From: Macrostomum hystrix
Taxonomy: Eukaryota; Platyhelminthes; Macrostomidae
Assembly: GCA_950097015.1 (NCBI GenBank)
Contig: CATNEN010000031.1
Location: 496,001 to 560,000 of the forward strand
DNA length: 64,000 bases
Direction of reading: 5' to 3'
Shown here: positions 44,301 to 56,200 of the stretch, one piece after another
How positions within the stretch are numbered: position 1 is the first letter of the stretch
Layout: each line of letters opens with the position of its first letter
The notes under the pieces: generated by a model
The model's database searches: none
Told to the model about the DNA's origin: nothing
Seen by the model: the letters and a program-made list of their open reading frames with translations, nothing else
Translations under genes and position numbers: made by a program

Positions 44301-47300
44301 AACTCAGTAGTAGCAGCCCTTTGATGTTCATGGGGTGTGTTCAGTATATCTGTGGCAGTCCTTTGATGTTGATGGCATGTGTTCAGTATATCTGTGGCAG
44401 TCCTTTGATGTTCATGGCATGTGTTCAGTATATCTGTGGCAGTCCTTTGATGTTGATGGCATGTGTTCAGTATATCTGTGGCAGTCCTTTGATGTTCATG
44501 GCGTGTGTTCAGTATATCTGTGGCAGTCCTTTGATGTTGATGGCATGTGTTCAGTATATCTGTGGCAGTCCTTTGATGTTCATGGCGTGTGTTCAGTATA
44601 TCTGTGGCAGTCCTTTGATGTTGATGGCATGTGTTCAGTATATCTGTGGCAGTCCTTTGATGTTCATGGCGTGTGTTCAGTATATCTGTGGCAGTCCTTT
44701 GATGTTGATGGCATGTGTTCAGTATATCTGTGGCAGTCCTTTGATGTTGATGGCATGTGTTCAGTATATCTGTGGCAGTCCTTTGATGTTGATGGCATGT
44801 GTTCAGTATATCTGTGGCAGTCCTTTGATGTTCATGGCATGTGTTCAGTATATCTGTGGCAGTCCTTTGATGTTGATGGCATGTGTTCAGTATATCTGTG
44901 GCAGTCCTTTGATGTTCATGGCATGTGTTCAGTATATCTGTGGCAGTCCTTTGATGTTGATGGCGTGTGTTCAGTATATCTGTGGCAGTCCTTTGATGTT
45001 CATGGCATGTGTTCAGTATATCTGTGGCAGTCCTTTGATGTTCATGGCATGTGTTCAGTATATCTGTGGCAGTCCTTTGATGTTCATGGCGTGTGTTCAG
45101 TATATCTGTGGCAGTCCTTTGATGTTCATGGCATGTGTTCAGTATATCTGTGGCAGTCCTTTGATGTTCATGGCATGTGTTCAGTATATCTGTGGCAGTC
45201 CTTTGATTTTCATGGCGTGTGTTCAGTATATCTGTGGCTGGCAGTCCTTTGATGTTCATGGCATGTGTTCAGTATATCTGTGGCTGGCAGTCCTTTGATG
45301 TTCATGGCATGTGTTCAGTATATCTGTGGCTGGCAGTCCTTTGATGTTCATGGCGTGTGTTCAGTATATCTGTGGCAGTCCTTTGATGTTCATGGCGTGT
45401 GTTCAGTATATTTGTGGCAGTCCTTTGATGTTCATGGCGTGTGTTCAGTATATCTGTGGCAGTCCTTTGATGTTCATGGCGTGTGTTCAGTATATTTGTG
45501 GCTGGCAGTCCTTTGATGTTCATGGCGTTATTTAGTATAGCAGCGGCAGTCCTTTGATGCTGCGCCGGTGTGGTTAAGTGTTGCAGTGACAGCCCTTTAA
45601 TGCTCTGGGTTTGGTTAGTGTAGCAGCGGCAGTCTTTTGATGTTCTGATGTCTCTGAATCTGAGTTTCGGAAGTGGCAACCCAGGGAATTTTTTTTCTTT
45701 AATGTATATTTTGCCTCTGATATCAGATCTAGAGGCAGCAGCCTTGAAAGTTTGATTGAAGGCATCCTTCATCTAGGACGATCTCGCAAGTCTGCGAAAT
45801 TCTTAGCGATTCCGATTGACACACATTCAGGTGCACGTTGGCTGCGCTCCTGGCGATATCCTGGTGTTCATGCCCGGCCAGGAGGACATCGAAGTCACCT
45901 GCGAGAAGATCAAAGAGCGCCTGGACGATCTAGACTCTGCGCCAGAGCTCACGGTGCTGCCCATATATTCGCAGCTGCCGACGGATTTGCAGGCCAAGAT
46001 CTTCCAGAAGGCGCCTGAAGGTGTTCGCAAATGCGTGGTCGCAACGAACATTGCTGAGACTTCGCTAACAGTTGACGGGATCTGTTACGTCATTGATCCC
46101 GGCTATTGCAAGCTGAAGGTGTTCAATCCTAAGATTGGCATGGACGCGTTGCAGGTGCGAATCTTTGATGTCGGAAAGTTTTACGGGCTAGGATTGGGTT
46201 GGATTAGATCAGTTGGGTTAGGGCGTCTTGTATTGGGTTGTGATTGGGTTGCGTGGGGTCTGTTTGGGCTGGGTTGGGTTGGTTTTGCTTGCTTTGTGCA
46301 TTGAGTTTGGTTTGGTTGGGTTTGGATGTGTTAGGTTTGGTCGGGTTGTGTTGTGATGGGTCGGGTTGTGTAGGGTTGGGTTGGGTCGCGATGTGATGGG
46401 TCAGGATGGGTTGGTTCGAGTTGCGATGGTTCGGGATGGTTTGGTTCGAGTTGTGATAGGTCGGGTTGTTTTAGGTGTGGTCGGGCCGGGAGGGGGCAGG
46501 TCGGGTCGGGTTTTGATGGCTAGGTTTTAATGGGTCAGGATGGGTTGGTTCGGGTTGTGATTGGTCAGGATGGGTTGGTTCGAGTTGTGATTGGTCGGGT
46601 TGTTTTGGATTGGGTCGGAAGGGGCAGGTCGAGTCGGGTTGTGATGGCTCGGGTTGGGTTGGTCGGGTTTTATTTGGTTAGTTCAGCATTCAACACATAG
46701 TAGTAGCTATAAAAAGCCCAAAGCTCACACGCAGCCACTAACTGAAACTGCCGCCAGGTGTTCCCAGTGAGCCAGGCCAATGCCAAACAGCGCAGCGGCC
46801 GCGCTGGCCGCACCCAGAGCGGGCAGTGCTACCGGCTCTACACTATGCGCCAGTTCAACGAAGAGATGCTCATCGCCAGCGTGCCGGAGATCCAGCGAAC
46901 CAACCTGGCCAATGTTGTGCTCCTGCTAAAATCGCTGGGCGTTCAGGACCTCATGACATTCGGCTTCATGGACCCGCCACCTCAGGACAACATACTGCAG
47001 TCGATGTACCAGCTGTGGCTGCTTGGAGCGCTGGACAACACGGGCAGTCTCACTCGGCTGGGCCGGCAGATGGTGGAGTTTCCACTGGACCCTGCTCTGT
47101 CTAAGATGCTCATCACCAGTACTGAGATGGGTTGCAGCGAGGAGATCCTTACCGTAGTCAGCATGCTCAGCGTGCCATCAGTGTTCTACCGGCCCAAGGG
47201 CCGAGAGGAGGACTCGGACGCGCAGAGAGAGAAATTTCAGGTAAATTTGGAAGCTCTGGTACCTGCAACCTGGGTTCTCCAGGATGGGGAAGGTGATGGC

Positions 47301-48483
47301 AGGTAGAGCAGAGCATGAGGAATGTGATGGCAGGTAGAGCAGAGCATGAGGAAGGTGATGGTAGGTAGAGCAGAGCATGAGGAAGGTGATGGCAGGTAGA
47401 GCAGAGCATGAGGAAGGTGATGGTAGGTAGAGCAGAGCATGAGAAAGGTGATGGCAGGTAGAGCAGAGCATGAGGAAGGCGATTGCAGGTAGAGCAGAGC
47501 ATGAGGAAGGTGATGGCAGGTAGAGCAGCACATGGGGATGGTGATGGCAGGTAGAGCAGCGCATGGGGAAGGTGATGGCAGGTAGAGCAGCGCATGGGGA
47601 AGGTGATGGCAGGTAGAGCAGAGCATGAGGAAGGTGATGGCAGGTAGAGCAGCGCATGGGGAAGGTGATGGCAGGTAGGGCAGCGCATGGGGAAGGTGAT
47701 GGCAGATCACCTGCCATGAGGCAAGGATTATGCAATGATATCAAAGAGTAGGCCTCTCCAGCCATCCAGTCATGATAAGTCGGTACACCATTCCAGGTGC
47801 CAGAGTCAGACCACATGACACTACTCAATGTGTACAACCTGTGGCGTCGCGCTGGCTACTCCAAGACGTGGTGCACCGACCATTTCATTCACGCCAAATC
47901 AATGGTAAAAGCGCGCGAAGTTCGCCAACAGCTCAAAGAGATTCTGGACCAGCAGAAGATGCCACTGACCTCCTGCCGCGGCGACTGGGACCCGGCAAGG
48001 AAGTGCGTCTGCTCGGCCTTCTTTCACCAGGCCTGCCGCATCAAGGGCCTTGGCCAATACGTTAACCTACGAACCGGCATGCCGTGCCACCTGCACCCTA
48101 CTGCCGCCCTGTACTCCATGGGCGTCACTCCTGACTATGTGGTGTATCACGAGCTTATCATGACTAGCAAGGAGTTCATGCAGTGCGTCACTGCAGTTGA
48201 GGCTGAGTGGCTGGCTGAGATGGGCCCCATGTTCTACTCGCTGAAGGACCAAACCAAGTCGAGAGCGGAGCGCCGACGCGAGGAGGTCCAGGAGCTGGGC
48301 CGGATGGAGCGCGAAATGCAGGAAGCCGAGGCGGCCATGCGGCAGCGAGCGGAGGACGCGGCTGACGCTGAAGCCGCTGTGTTCGCCTCCGCCAGGCAGC
48401 GCATCGCCACGCCGGGCCTGTTCGATGGCGAGAGCGGTGGCCAGTCCGAGCGGCGGAGACGGCCGCACACTTTTGACTTTTGA
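41318..48483 (+). CDS. DHX38: DHX38 (Prp16), DEAH-box splicing ATPase
   Basis: Seven exons keep phase throughout: 41318-42084, 42220-42448, 42992-43477, 43703-44248, 45831-46154, 46758-47240 and 47797-48483, giving 1173 residues (human about 1227). The N-terminal Arg/Ser-rich part has [11 protein letters not shown], as in the human protein. The helicase core shows GETGCGKTT (about 498), DEAH (about 597), SAT (about 627) and QRSGRAGR (about 795). The HA2/OB part includes the [11 protein letters not shown] block, and the tail is charged. Prp16 remodels the spliceosome after the first transesterification so that the second can occur. The start is the first ATG. A poly(A) signal follows closely. 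Four of the six introns are occupied by different tandem or G-rich repeats, and the introns are otherwise short. Confidence 0.95.
42556..42935. repeat. 28-bp minisatellite, DHX38 intron 2
   Basis: The unit is AGCTGCTGTCCCTTATTCTA plus TCTTCAGG, about 13 copies. Each copy contains a pyrimidine tract followed by CAG, G, so it resembles a 3' splice site. One reading frame through the array stays open into exon 3. Confidence 0.95.
44310..45535. repeat. 42-bp minisatellite, DHX38 intron 4
   Basis: The unit is CAGTCCTTTGATGTTGATGG plus CATGTGTTCAGTATATCTGTGG, about 29 copies, with GTTGATG and GTTCATG versions and a few longer copies with an added GGCT near 45240-45340. Because 42 is a multiple of three, long open frames appear in several frames on both strands; these are not genes. 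Confidence 0.95.
46185..46690 (+). repeat. G-rich degenerate repeat, DHX38 intron 5
   Basis: Words such as GGGTTGGGTTGG, GGTCGGGTTGTG and GGGTCAGGATGGGTTGGTTC recur without a fixed period over about 500 bp on the coding strand. Several stretches have four closely spaced G runs and could form G-quadruplexes in the pre-mRNA. Confidence 0.8.
47285..47710. repeat. 31-bp minisatellite, DHX38 intron 6
   Basis: The unit is AGCATGAGGAAGGTGATGGC plus AGGTAGAGCAG, about 14 copies. Each holds GGCAGGTAGAG, a 5' splice-site-like word, and the array begins about 45 bp after the real donor. Confidence 0.95.
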
Positions 48484-48538
48484 TGCTCTGCGCTTTGTAT
48501 AGCTACCGTTTAAATTGATCAGCGTCTATGGTAAAACA

Positions 48539-48544
48539 AATAAA
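48539..48544 (+). terminator. Poly(A) signal of DHX38
   Basis: AATAAA lies about 55 bases after the DHX38 stop. Confidence 0.7.
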
Positions 48545-48764
48545 GTTACTCCCGATATCCGCCGCTTCACAGTGGCTCAGCTACCATTTATTCTAAGCTG
48601 CGGACAATATGCATTTTAGCCTACGAAAGTTAAGCAATTGTCAAATCGACTCGAAATTTCGACCTTGTTCTGTTTTTTTTTAATTTCTTTAAAATGTTAA
48701 AAAGAGATCCATGCTGCAAGACTCGACCACAGGCTACGGGCAAGTCCAGTGTCAGCTATTTCTA

Positions 48765-49680
48765 ATAGCAATCCTTGTTCTATATCTTGCTGCAATCCTT
48801 GCTCCAGCTCCTGCTGCAATCCTTGCTCTATCTCTAGCTGCAATCCTTGCTCTATCTCTTGCTGCAATCCTTGCTCCAGCTCTTGCTGCAATCCTTGCTC
48901 CAGCTCCTGCTGCAATCCTTGCTCTATCTCTTGCTGCAATCCTTGCTCTATCTCTAGCTGCAATCCTTGCTCCAGCTCTTGCTGCAATCCTTGCTCCAGC
49001 TCCTGCTGCAATCCTTGCTCTATCTCTTGCTGCAATCCTTGCTCTATCTCTAGCTGCAATCCTTGCTCCAGCTCTTGCTGCAATCCTTGCTCCAGCTCTT
49101 GCTGCAATCCTTGCTCCAGCTCTTGCTGCAATCCTTGCTCTATCTCTAGCTTCAATCCTTGCTCCAGCTCTTGCTGCAATCCTTGCTCCAGCTCTTGCTG
49201 CAATCCTTGCTCCAGCTCTTGCTGCAATCCTTGCTCTATCTCTAGCTTCAATCCTTGCTCCAGCTCTTGCTGCAATCCTTGCTCCAGCTCTTTCTGCAAT
49301 CCTTGCTCCAGCTCTTGCTGCAATCCTTGCTCCAGCTCTTGCTGCAATCCTTGCTCCAGCTCTTGCTGCAATCCTTGCTCCAGCTCTTGCTGCAATCCTT
49401 GCTCTATCTCTAGCTTCAATCCTTGCTCCAGCTCTTGCTGCAATCCTTGCTCCAGCTCTTGCTGCAATCCTTGCTCCAGCTCTTGCTGCAATCCTTGCTC
49501 CAGCTCTTGCTGCAATCCTTGCTCCAGCTCTTGCTGCAATCCTTGCTCTATCTCTAGCTGCAATCCTTGCTCCAGCTCTTGCTGCAATCCTTGCTCTATC
49601 TCTAGCTTCAATCCTTGCTCCAGCTCTTGCTGCAATCCTTGCTCCAGCTCTTTCTGCAATCCTATCTCCTGCTGCAATCC
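48765..49680. repeat. 24-bp intergenic minisatellite
   Basis: The unit is CAATCCTTGCTCCAGCTCTT plus GCTG, about 38 copies, with CTCTATCTCTAG variants forming mixed patterns. Its period is a multiple of three, so long frames exist on both strands, including one on the minus strand that would read EQGLQQEL repeats. None shows evidence of being a gene. Confidence 0.93.
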
Positions 49681-50351
49681 TTACAGCTATACGAGCTTTA
49701 CATTCGTATAATAATGAATGTGGTAGTTAGTGAATTTGGTAAAGAGTATTACTGTTAAACCAGCGCTGTCAATAAGTGCGTCATAAAATCCTTGCCTTTT
49801 CTGTGCATTTTGCACTTACTTTGCTAGTGCTAGCCATAGTATTATTAACGAGCGTATACGGTATTTCAAACTAAAAATAAAGTGAATGATAGAGATTTTT
49901 CTATCTCTATAAATTATATGGGGTGAGGGCAGGTGCTTGACAGCTCAACTTACTGACAAAATTAAATGCTTTGCATTTGCCTTTGACGCGGCAAACTAGC
50001 TCTTGGCTTAGCAGAAGACAATAGCGCTTAGAAGAAACTATTGCCAGGCGTTGATGAGGGGTCAGGCGTGTACAGCTCCAGCTCTCAATGCGGCTGGGTG
50101 AGCTGTACACTGCTCTCTCTCTAGCTTATTTGTATTAATCTCTCTCAGCGCTTTTCTGCCTTGCTTTGGACGAAGTTTATGGCTGGCCTCAATTGGACGC
50201 TGCGAGAGTCACATCAGTTCGCTGCCAACCCCTTGCTGCACTGGAGACAATAGAAAGAAAAAAGAATGAAAGCATAAGAAGCAGCTGAAACCAGCAGATT
50301 ACTTAGCCCAAAACTCTTGTGTCCCCCATTGCCCTTTGGCTGCCCACTGTC

Positions 50352-52616
50352 ATGCACTTTCAAGCTGGAAAATTGGGGCACTTGCTGCTGCTGCTGCTGC
50401 TTGGAGCCACCGTTAACTCCGCCTCGGCCAGCGGGCCCAGGCAGACCATCTATGACGATTTGCTGAGGCACCTGTTTGCTAATGACAGCCTGCCATACAA
50501 GCCCAGCGCAATGCCCATCTGCGAGCCAGGGGGCCGGCTGCATGTGAGCCAGGACATGCTACTGCTGCAGCTGTTCGATCTTGACGAGCCCACCCAGATG
50601 CTGACGGTAGATGTCTGGGTGGAGTCAATCTGGAAGGACTGCCGCCTCGGCTGGGACCCGAAGAAATTCGGCGGCATCGACAATTTCGCCATCAAAGCCT
50701 CAGAGATCTGGTTCCCTGACTTGCTGTTCTACGAGTCGCTGCACGGCAACTTCGAGGAGGGCATGTTCATCTACGGCGAGGCCACGGCCAGGGTGTTCAG
50801 CGACGGCTCAGTGCAGCTAGGCACGCAGGCTGTGTTCAAGGTCAGGTTCTGTAGTGGAATTACGTGAAATTAACGTGTACACATTCAAGGATCACAAGCA
50901 GTTGGCTACTTTAGTAGTCCATGTTCACATTCTGCAGCGTTATGTATATGCTTTATGCCTCAGTGCTCGCGCTCATGCCTGACTCTGAATCCGTGCTGCA
51001 GGTCTTCTGCCGCGTCGACATCTCCAGCTTCCCCTACGACAGCCAGCGGTGCAACATCACCTTCAGCTCCTGGACGAAAGATTCCTCCACCTTCCTGCTG
51101 ACCAAGAAGCCGTCGGACTCCTCGTCCGATGACCATGCCTTCCAGAGCGCCAGCAACGGCGAGTGGCAGGTCGAGGGCTTCCCCTCCTTCAACCGGGTCT
51201 CCAGTCGGCGCGTCGGTGTTGACGAAGCTGACGGTCGGGCGCGCGACTACACCGAGGTTGTGTTCCAGCTACGGCTGAAGCGCAAAAACCTGTTCTATCA
51301 GGCCTACATGCTGTTCCCCTGCATCCTGCTCACCTGGCTCACCCTGTTTGTCTTCCTACTGCCGGCTGAGTCTGGCGAGAAGATGGGCTACGTGACCACC
51401 ATCCTGCTGTCTCTGTTTGTGTTTCTGCTCCTGGTGGCCGACAATATTCCCCGCTCCGGCGACTCCGTGCCTCTGGTTGGCGTGTACTTCTGCCTGGCTA
51501 TCGCCCTCGTCAGTCTAGCCAATGTCAAGGCTGTGATCAGCTACAATGTCTCGCTGAAGGGCTCTGACTTTTGCATGCCGAAGGGGCTGAAGTGGCTGCT
51601 GTCGCGCAGTCGCTACGTCGGACTTCGCCAGAGCCCCAGGTGGGAGATTCGAATTCGCGTTGCTCAGCTAGCCGTTTCTTTACCAAAGAGCACGCTATTT
51701 CTCCCTGGGAAAAGACCCCGGGGCTATTATAAATACCCACTGCCTACTTCACGATAGCTCCCAAACCGAATGGTCCATTTTCGTGAAAGTCCGCCATATG
51801 GATCAAAATTTTCCGCCCTTCACGATAAACTACTTTCAAATCTGTCCAAGTCAGCATCATCGATATATTCAGCGATTGCCCTGTATAAACCACCAGACAC
51901 TCTGACGAGAATCGTTGAATATCTCGACGATGCCAATGTTTTTTTATTCTGGAAGTTGTTTAATCGGATAGAGCGGGGAAATTGTAGCCCGTGTTCCGGA
52001 TTTTCATGGCGATTGGTTGAATATTTAAGAAGATACAAAAAAGTTGTGCATTTGAAATATCCCGCTGTCTTAATACTGTCAATACTTGTAGCTTCGTAAC
52101 CTCCTGCTTATCCAAGCTGTCTGGAGTCGCTGTCTCTTACAGCTGGGTTATAACACTGCTAAGAGGGGTGTCTTAGCCTAGTGGTCAGAGTTCTGGACTC
52201 CCAAATTAGAGGTGTGGAGTTCGAATCAAGGAAAGCATCTGGTCCAAATGGGTTAGGCTTCATTCTATCAGAATATTCTGTCTAGTCAGCTGCTTGCGGA
52301 CTGTCAGTATTCCAGTCTATGCAGTTACAGTCTATGTCATTCTCACCTTGTTCTCAACAATGTCAGGACATCTGAAGAGTCGCCACCGTTGGATGAGGAC
52401 GGTGACAGCCAGCAGCCGGGGGCGGCATCAGTGTCCGCGAGGCGCAGACAGGAGGACGAGGGCACGAACAGCAGGCACAGCAGAACTGACGCGAATCAGT
52501 GGCGATTCCTCGGCATCATGCTGGACCGCATCTTCTTCATTGTCTACTTCTTCGCCAACCTGGCTGTCACCGTCTGGATCCTGAGCTGCGGCGAGCGAGA
52601 CATGGTCGGACGCTGA
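50352..52616 (+). CDS. Cys-loop ligand-gated ion channel, nicotinic-type subunit
   Basis: Three exons (50352-50840, 51002-51639, 52367-52616) join in phase to 458 residues. A Leu-rich signal peptide (about 1-28) precedes the ligand-binding domain with WFPD (loop A) and the Cys-loop C-x13-C (about 166-180, containing FPYDSQ). TM1 follows a KRK segment. TM2 reads ESGEKMGYVTTILLSLFVFL, with the Glu/Lys pair typical of cation-selective nicotinic subunits. TM3 and a short intracellular loop come next, and TM4 is at the very end. The vicinal cysteine pair of loop C, which marks alpha subunits, is absent, so this looks like a non-alpha or divergent subunit of a plasma-membrane channel. The ligand cannot be told. 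Intron 2 splits the protein between TM3 and TM4 and contains another open frame. Confidence 0.9.
51770..52099 (+). CDS. Unrecognised 109-residue ORF nested in the receptor intron
   Basis: An ATG-started frame of 109 codons lies inside intron 2 of the receptor gene on the same strand. A TATAAAT box at 51728-51734, 42 bp before the ATG, looks like a core promoter, which is unusual in this window. The protein is not low-complexity: it has a Leu/Lys/Ser-rich first half, a central DTLTRIVEYLDD helix-like segment, a CSPC pair and a hydrophobic C-terminus (LKYPAVLILSILVAS). I recognise no family. It may be a nested gene, a fragment of a mobile element, or chance. An array-free intron sequence of this length staying open is mildly unusual, no more. 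Confidence 0.25.
   Translation: MVHFRESPPYGSKFSALHDKLLSNLSKSASSIYSAIALYKPPDTLTRIVEYLDDANVFLFWKLFNRIERGNCSPCSGFSWRLVEYLRRYKKVVHLKYPAVLILSILVAS
52165..52235 (+). mobile_element. tRNA-like SINE head in receptor intron 2
   Basis: TCTTAGCCTAGTGGTCAGAG (A-box-like) and GGTGTGGAGTTCGAATC (B box) lie in tRNA-like order. No clear SINE body follows, and the arms do not fold into a clean tRNA by eye, so a functional tRNA gene is unlikely. Confidence 0.5.
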
Positions 52617-52927
52617 GGAGTTAGTCTTAAAAAAAATTGAAGTCTACTCATTGCTTCCTCACATAGCCACTGGCTTCTGTAAAATGCTAGCCTCTTCACA
52701 TAGCTCTATGGACGAATACATTCTGCCACTTTTAAAAAGCTTTAAAAAACTATTGTCGATTTTCACAAATCAAATCGTACAAATGACCAACACTCATTTA
52801 AACAAAAGGTTAGCTTTTCGGCTCGAGTTTTCATAGATAAAACTTCCGAGCCTCGTAAAACTAACGCAGCAGAAAGTTTTGCTGTGTAAATTTCCTCCGC
52901 CTTGTTTCACTGTGTATTAGCCATCGA

Positions 52928-52933
52928 AATAAA
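52928..52933 (+). terminator. Possible poly(A) signal of the receptor gene
   Basis: This AATAAA lies about 310 bases after the stop. Confidence 0.45.
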
Positions 52934-53061
52934 GCAAGCTAGGGACATTAGAAAAATAAGGCGCGCTCTGCCTACCTGCGCAAATAATGATAGAGTAAAC
53001 ACAAAAGTGCTCTAGCGATCAAAAGATTCTAAGATATCGACCGCTGTTTGACGGGCAAAAT

Positions 53062-53067
53062 TTTATT
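53062..53067 (-). terminator. Possible poly(A) signal of the VWA gene
   Basis: TTTATT on the plus strand is AATAAA on the minus strand, about 220 bases after the VWA gene stop. Confidence 0.45.
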
Positions 53068-53289
53068 TGCAATTCTTTAAATTAGAAATGAGTGCGTTGT
53101 CTATAAGCAGAACAAGAACATCTAGGTGGGCACATCTAGGTTGGTAAATTAGCTCCATAAGACTCCATGCAAACAGGAGTCAGCATGAGATTGTCAGCAT
53201 GAGGCAGGTGATCCAGCAATATTTCATTCAGGTGTGTCTCAGTGCATTGAAACTCATAGCGCGCTGCTGCGAAAATAGAAGTTGGCAAA

Positions 53290-56200
53290 TCAGAAGGTAC
53301 GAGTTGCCGTAGTTACCGCTATCATCTGCTCAGCTCGCCTGGTCATTCGCAACCACTGCTGGGCTGTCATCGACTGTCTCTCACGCTCTAGCCGCTGCTG
53401 CTGCTGCTGCTGCTCCAGCTGTTGTTGCTGCTGTTGCGTCATGGGCGTGCCGCCATTGGCCATGCGCTGGTAGAGCAGCCACTCAGCAATGGTTCTGGAC
53501 CAAAAGATCGTTGCGAACAAGTTCAGTTAACTTAATTGACTGTCCCTTGGCTCTCTTACTAACAAATTCTCTTTCAAATTCCTTTTCCCCTAATTATTAT
53601 AGATTTTCAGTGGTCCTTAGTCCAATCCCAGATTCCTCAGTGGGCCTCAGTCCCCCCCAGATTCCTCAGTGGGCCTCAGTCCCCTCCAGATTCCTCAGTG
53701 GGCCTCAGTCCCCTCCAGAGTCTTCAGTAGGGCCTCAGTCCCCCCCAGATTCCTCAGTGGGCCTCAGTCCCCTCCAGATTCCTCAGTGGGCCTCAGTCCC
53801 CTCCAGAGTCTTCAGTAGGGCCTCAGTCCCCTCCAGATTCCTCAGTGGGCCTCAGTCCCCTGCAGATTCATCAGTGGGCCTCAGTCCCCTCCAGATTCCT
53901 CAGCGGGCCTCAGTCCACTCCAGATTCCTCAGTAGGCCTCAGTCCACTCCAGATTCCTCAGTGGGCCTTAGTCCCCTCCAGATTCCTCAGTAAGCCTCAG
54001 TCCCCTTCCAGATTATTCAGTGGACCCTTATATATTTTAAATTTCTTCGGCAGTCTGCAATGTCCAGAAAAAATATTTTACTGCGGAACTCACTTATCAG
54101 GCTTGGCCAGCTGAGAGCGCGTGTGTCTCTCATCCGCACCGTCCAGCAGTAGCTGTTCACCGTCACCGGCAAGCAGACGCAGCCGACGAAGCCGAAGCAC
54201 CTCCGGCGGCGGTGGTGGCTCCGGTCGCAGCCGCTGCTGGCCGCTCCTCGGCTGCTCGCACCACCAACGATGCCTGGCAGCTTCCGCGTCTGCCTCCGCG
54301 TGCCTCAACTCGGCCGCCTCCCGTCGCTCTTGCCGTCGGAGCCGAGCCTCGATAACTGCCGCCGTGTGCAGGGCACCCCGACCGCTGGGGCTGGCAGCTG
54401 CAGTGGCCGCCGCGATGGCAGCGGCTTCGCTTCGCCGTAGACAGGGGTCACGCAGCAGGCCGTCCGCTTCCAATTCGGCCCTACGGCGGCGGATCTCCGT
54501 CAAGCGGGCTGCCTCCATCGCCCGCCGGTAAGCCTCAACGCGGGGCGTTTCCGCGTCCGCATCAGCCGCGTGGGCTTTGAATGTTGCCCGATGTGGCTGA
54601 CGCTTCGCTCGCTTACTCAGCTGCCGCCCAGAAGGTTGCGACGGCGGCGGAGGAACCGGAGACCCGAACCGATCTTCATCCTCCTCAAATAAGTCGTATT
54701 GGAACAGCCCACTGCGATTTGTGCCCTCTGTACGCTTTGTCGCCGACTCCTGCTCGTCTGCTGCCTCTTCAAGCTTTTCGGCCGGTGGAGAATTTTCTTT
54801 TGCCACTTCAGCCGCTTGAGTCTTAATAAAATGGCGATGAGTATTGTGAATTGTTAATTGCAGTTAACAGTTAATTTAAGCAATGAAGCTTGTAGTCCGC
54901 ACGCAAAAAGCTCTTACTGGTTCAGCTCTGATATTCGGTGCGGGCTGATGCTGCTGCTGCTCTTGCTTCTGCTCAACCACAGCCTCAGCCAGGGCCGCTG
55001 CCGCAGCTAGTTCCTCGAGCTCCAGGGCACAGTAGAGCTCCCGCGGAATCCAAGCCGCTCTACCGGGCTCAAGACGCCTGACGCCGCCAGCGGCGACCAT
55101 TGCCACCGTCACCTGCCCGACACCGTCTCTGCCAGCAGTACGTAGGACCCTGGCAGGTCGGTAGACGCCTGAACAGTCGGCTGTATCAGCGGCAGGCGCC
55201 AGCACAAAGTCACCCGGCTCCACGGGTCGTCGTAAAGCGTCGTCCAGGCTTACAAGGTCGGCCAGCCGGGTCTCCTGGCGCTCAGACTCGGATGAGTCAG
55301 ATGATGAGGCTGAAAACTCCACCAGCAGGACTCGCGGTGAGACCTGCATTGATGATAGATATTTTCTACACTACAGCAATGTTTGAGACCATATGATGGC
55401 TTTTGGCTTCAGAAGCCAAGAACCATTTTCGCTGGACAAGACGCAAGCCCACAAACGTTTGGTACCAAAATAGATAGTGCTTGCGTTTGCGTCGCAATAT
55501 TCTACAGAGAGGTGCCATCTAAGGTGTAATACGAGTATTCAAGGGATGATAAATACAACTGTAGCATTGTATAGATATAAAATCTTCCGCAATAAACTAC
55601 ACAAGGCAAAGAAGAAGTATAAATTAAGAACATTAATATGAATAACAAATAACTAACTTCACCTCTGACACAACTCGACCATAGTAAAACGCTCTGCCAG
55701 CATTGAATCGACGGGCCAGAACACTCCGGCCGATCAGGGTAGCTTCTAAAGCCGATGCTGCGGCTGTCGGCGTTGTCTTTGCCGATGAAGGCCGGAGAAC
55801 CAGCGCTCGCGACGAAGAAACAAGCTGCGCACCAATTGGCGCCTCAAGGTTTCGCAGCCGGCCACAAGAGTCACGGCCAAGACGCGCGCTTGGTCTATCC
55901 GCCGTCAGCAGTCGCGTCACCGAATGAACTCCAGCTTCGTTGTCGAGTTGGACAGTGGCGACCGAGCCGCCGGTGCCCGCCGCAAGATCACAGAGCCGGT
56001 CCAGGCCTTCCGGCGTTGGCAAACATGCGGCGCAGTGAATTGGCCTCAGCTTTCGATTGCCAAGGCGTCGTCGTAGTTCGCTTGGCAGGTCTCCACTGCT
56101 GCCACCGGTTGCCGCTGCCACCGTCTCACCTGTTGTGACCACGTGGACTGCCTGGCAGGCCGGGTCGGACATGGCCGCGGTTAGGGCGTCCAGCAGGCTG

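Larger units (their letters stand above)
48484..50351. other. DHX38-receptor intergenic DNA
   Basis: Besides the poly(A) signal and the 24-bp array (listed), I see only A/T-rich sequence and the 5' flank of the receptor gene. Confidence 0.5.
52617..53289. other. Convergent 3' ends of two genes
   Basis: The receptor gene (plus) and the VWA gene (minus) point at each other here. Their AATAAA signals, 52928-52933 and the reverse-complement signal at 53062-53067, are about 130 bp apart. Nothing else is seen. Confidence 0.5.

Noticed and set aside
44270..45535. Open frames of over 300 codons on both strands
   Set aside because: They lie in a 42-bp tandem array inside DHX38 intron 4. A period divisible by three keeps several frames open; no start context or family match exists.
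48697..49730. Possible coiled-coil gene (EQGLQQEL repeats) on the minus strand
   Set aside because: The 24-bp array opens plus frames equally well, and there is no unique domain, splice support or homologue. It was kept as a repeat only.
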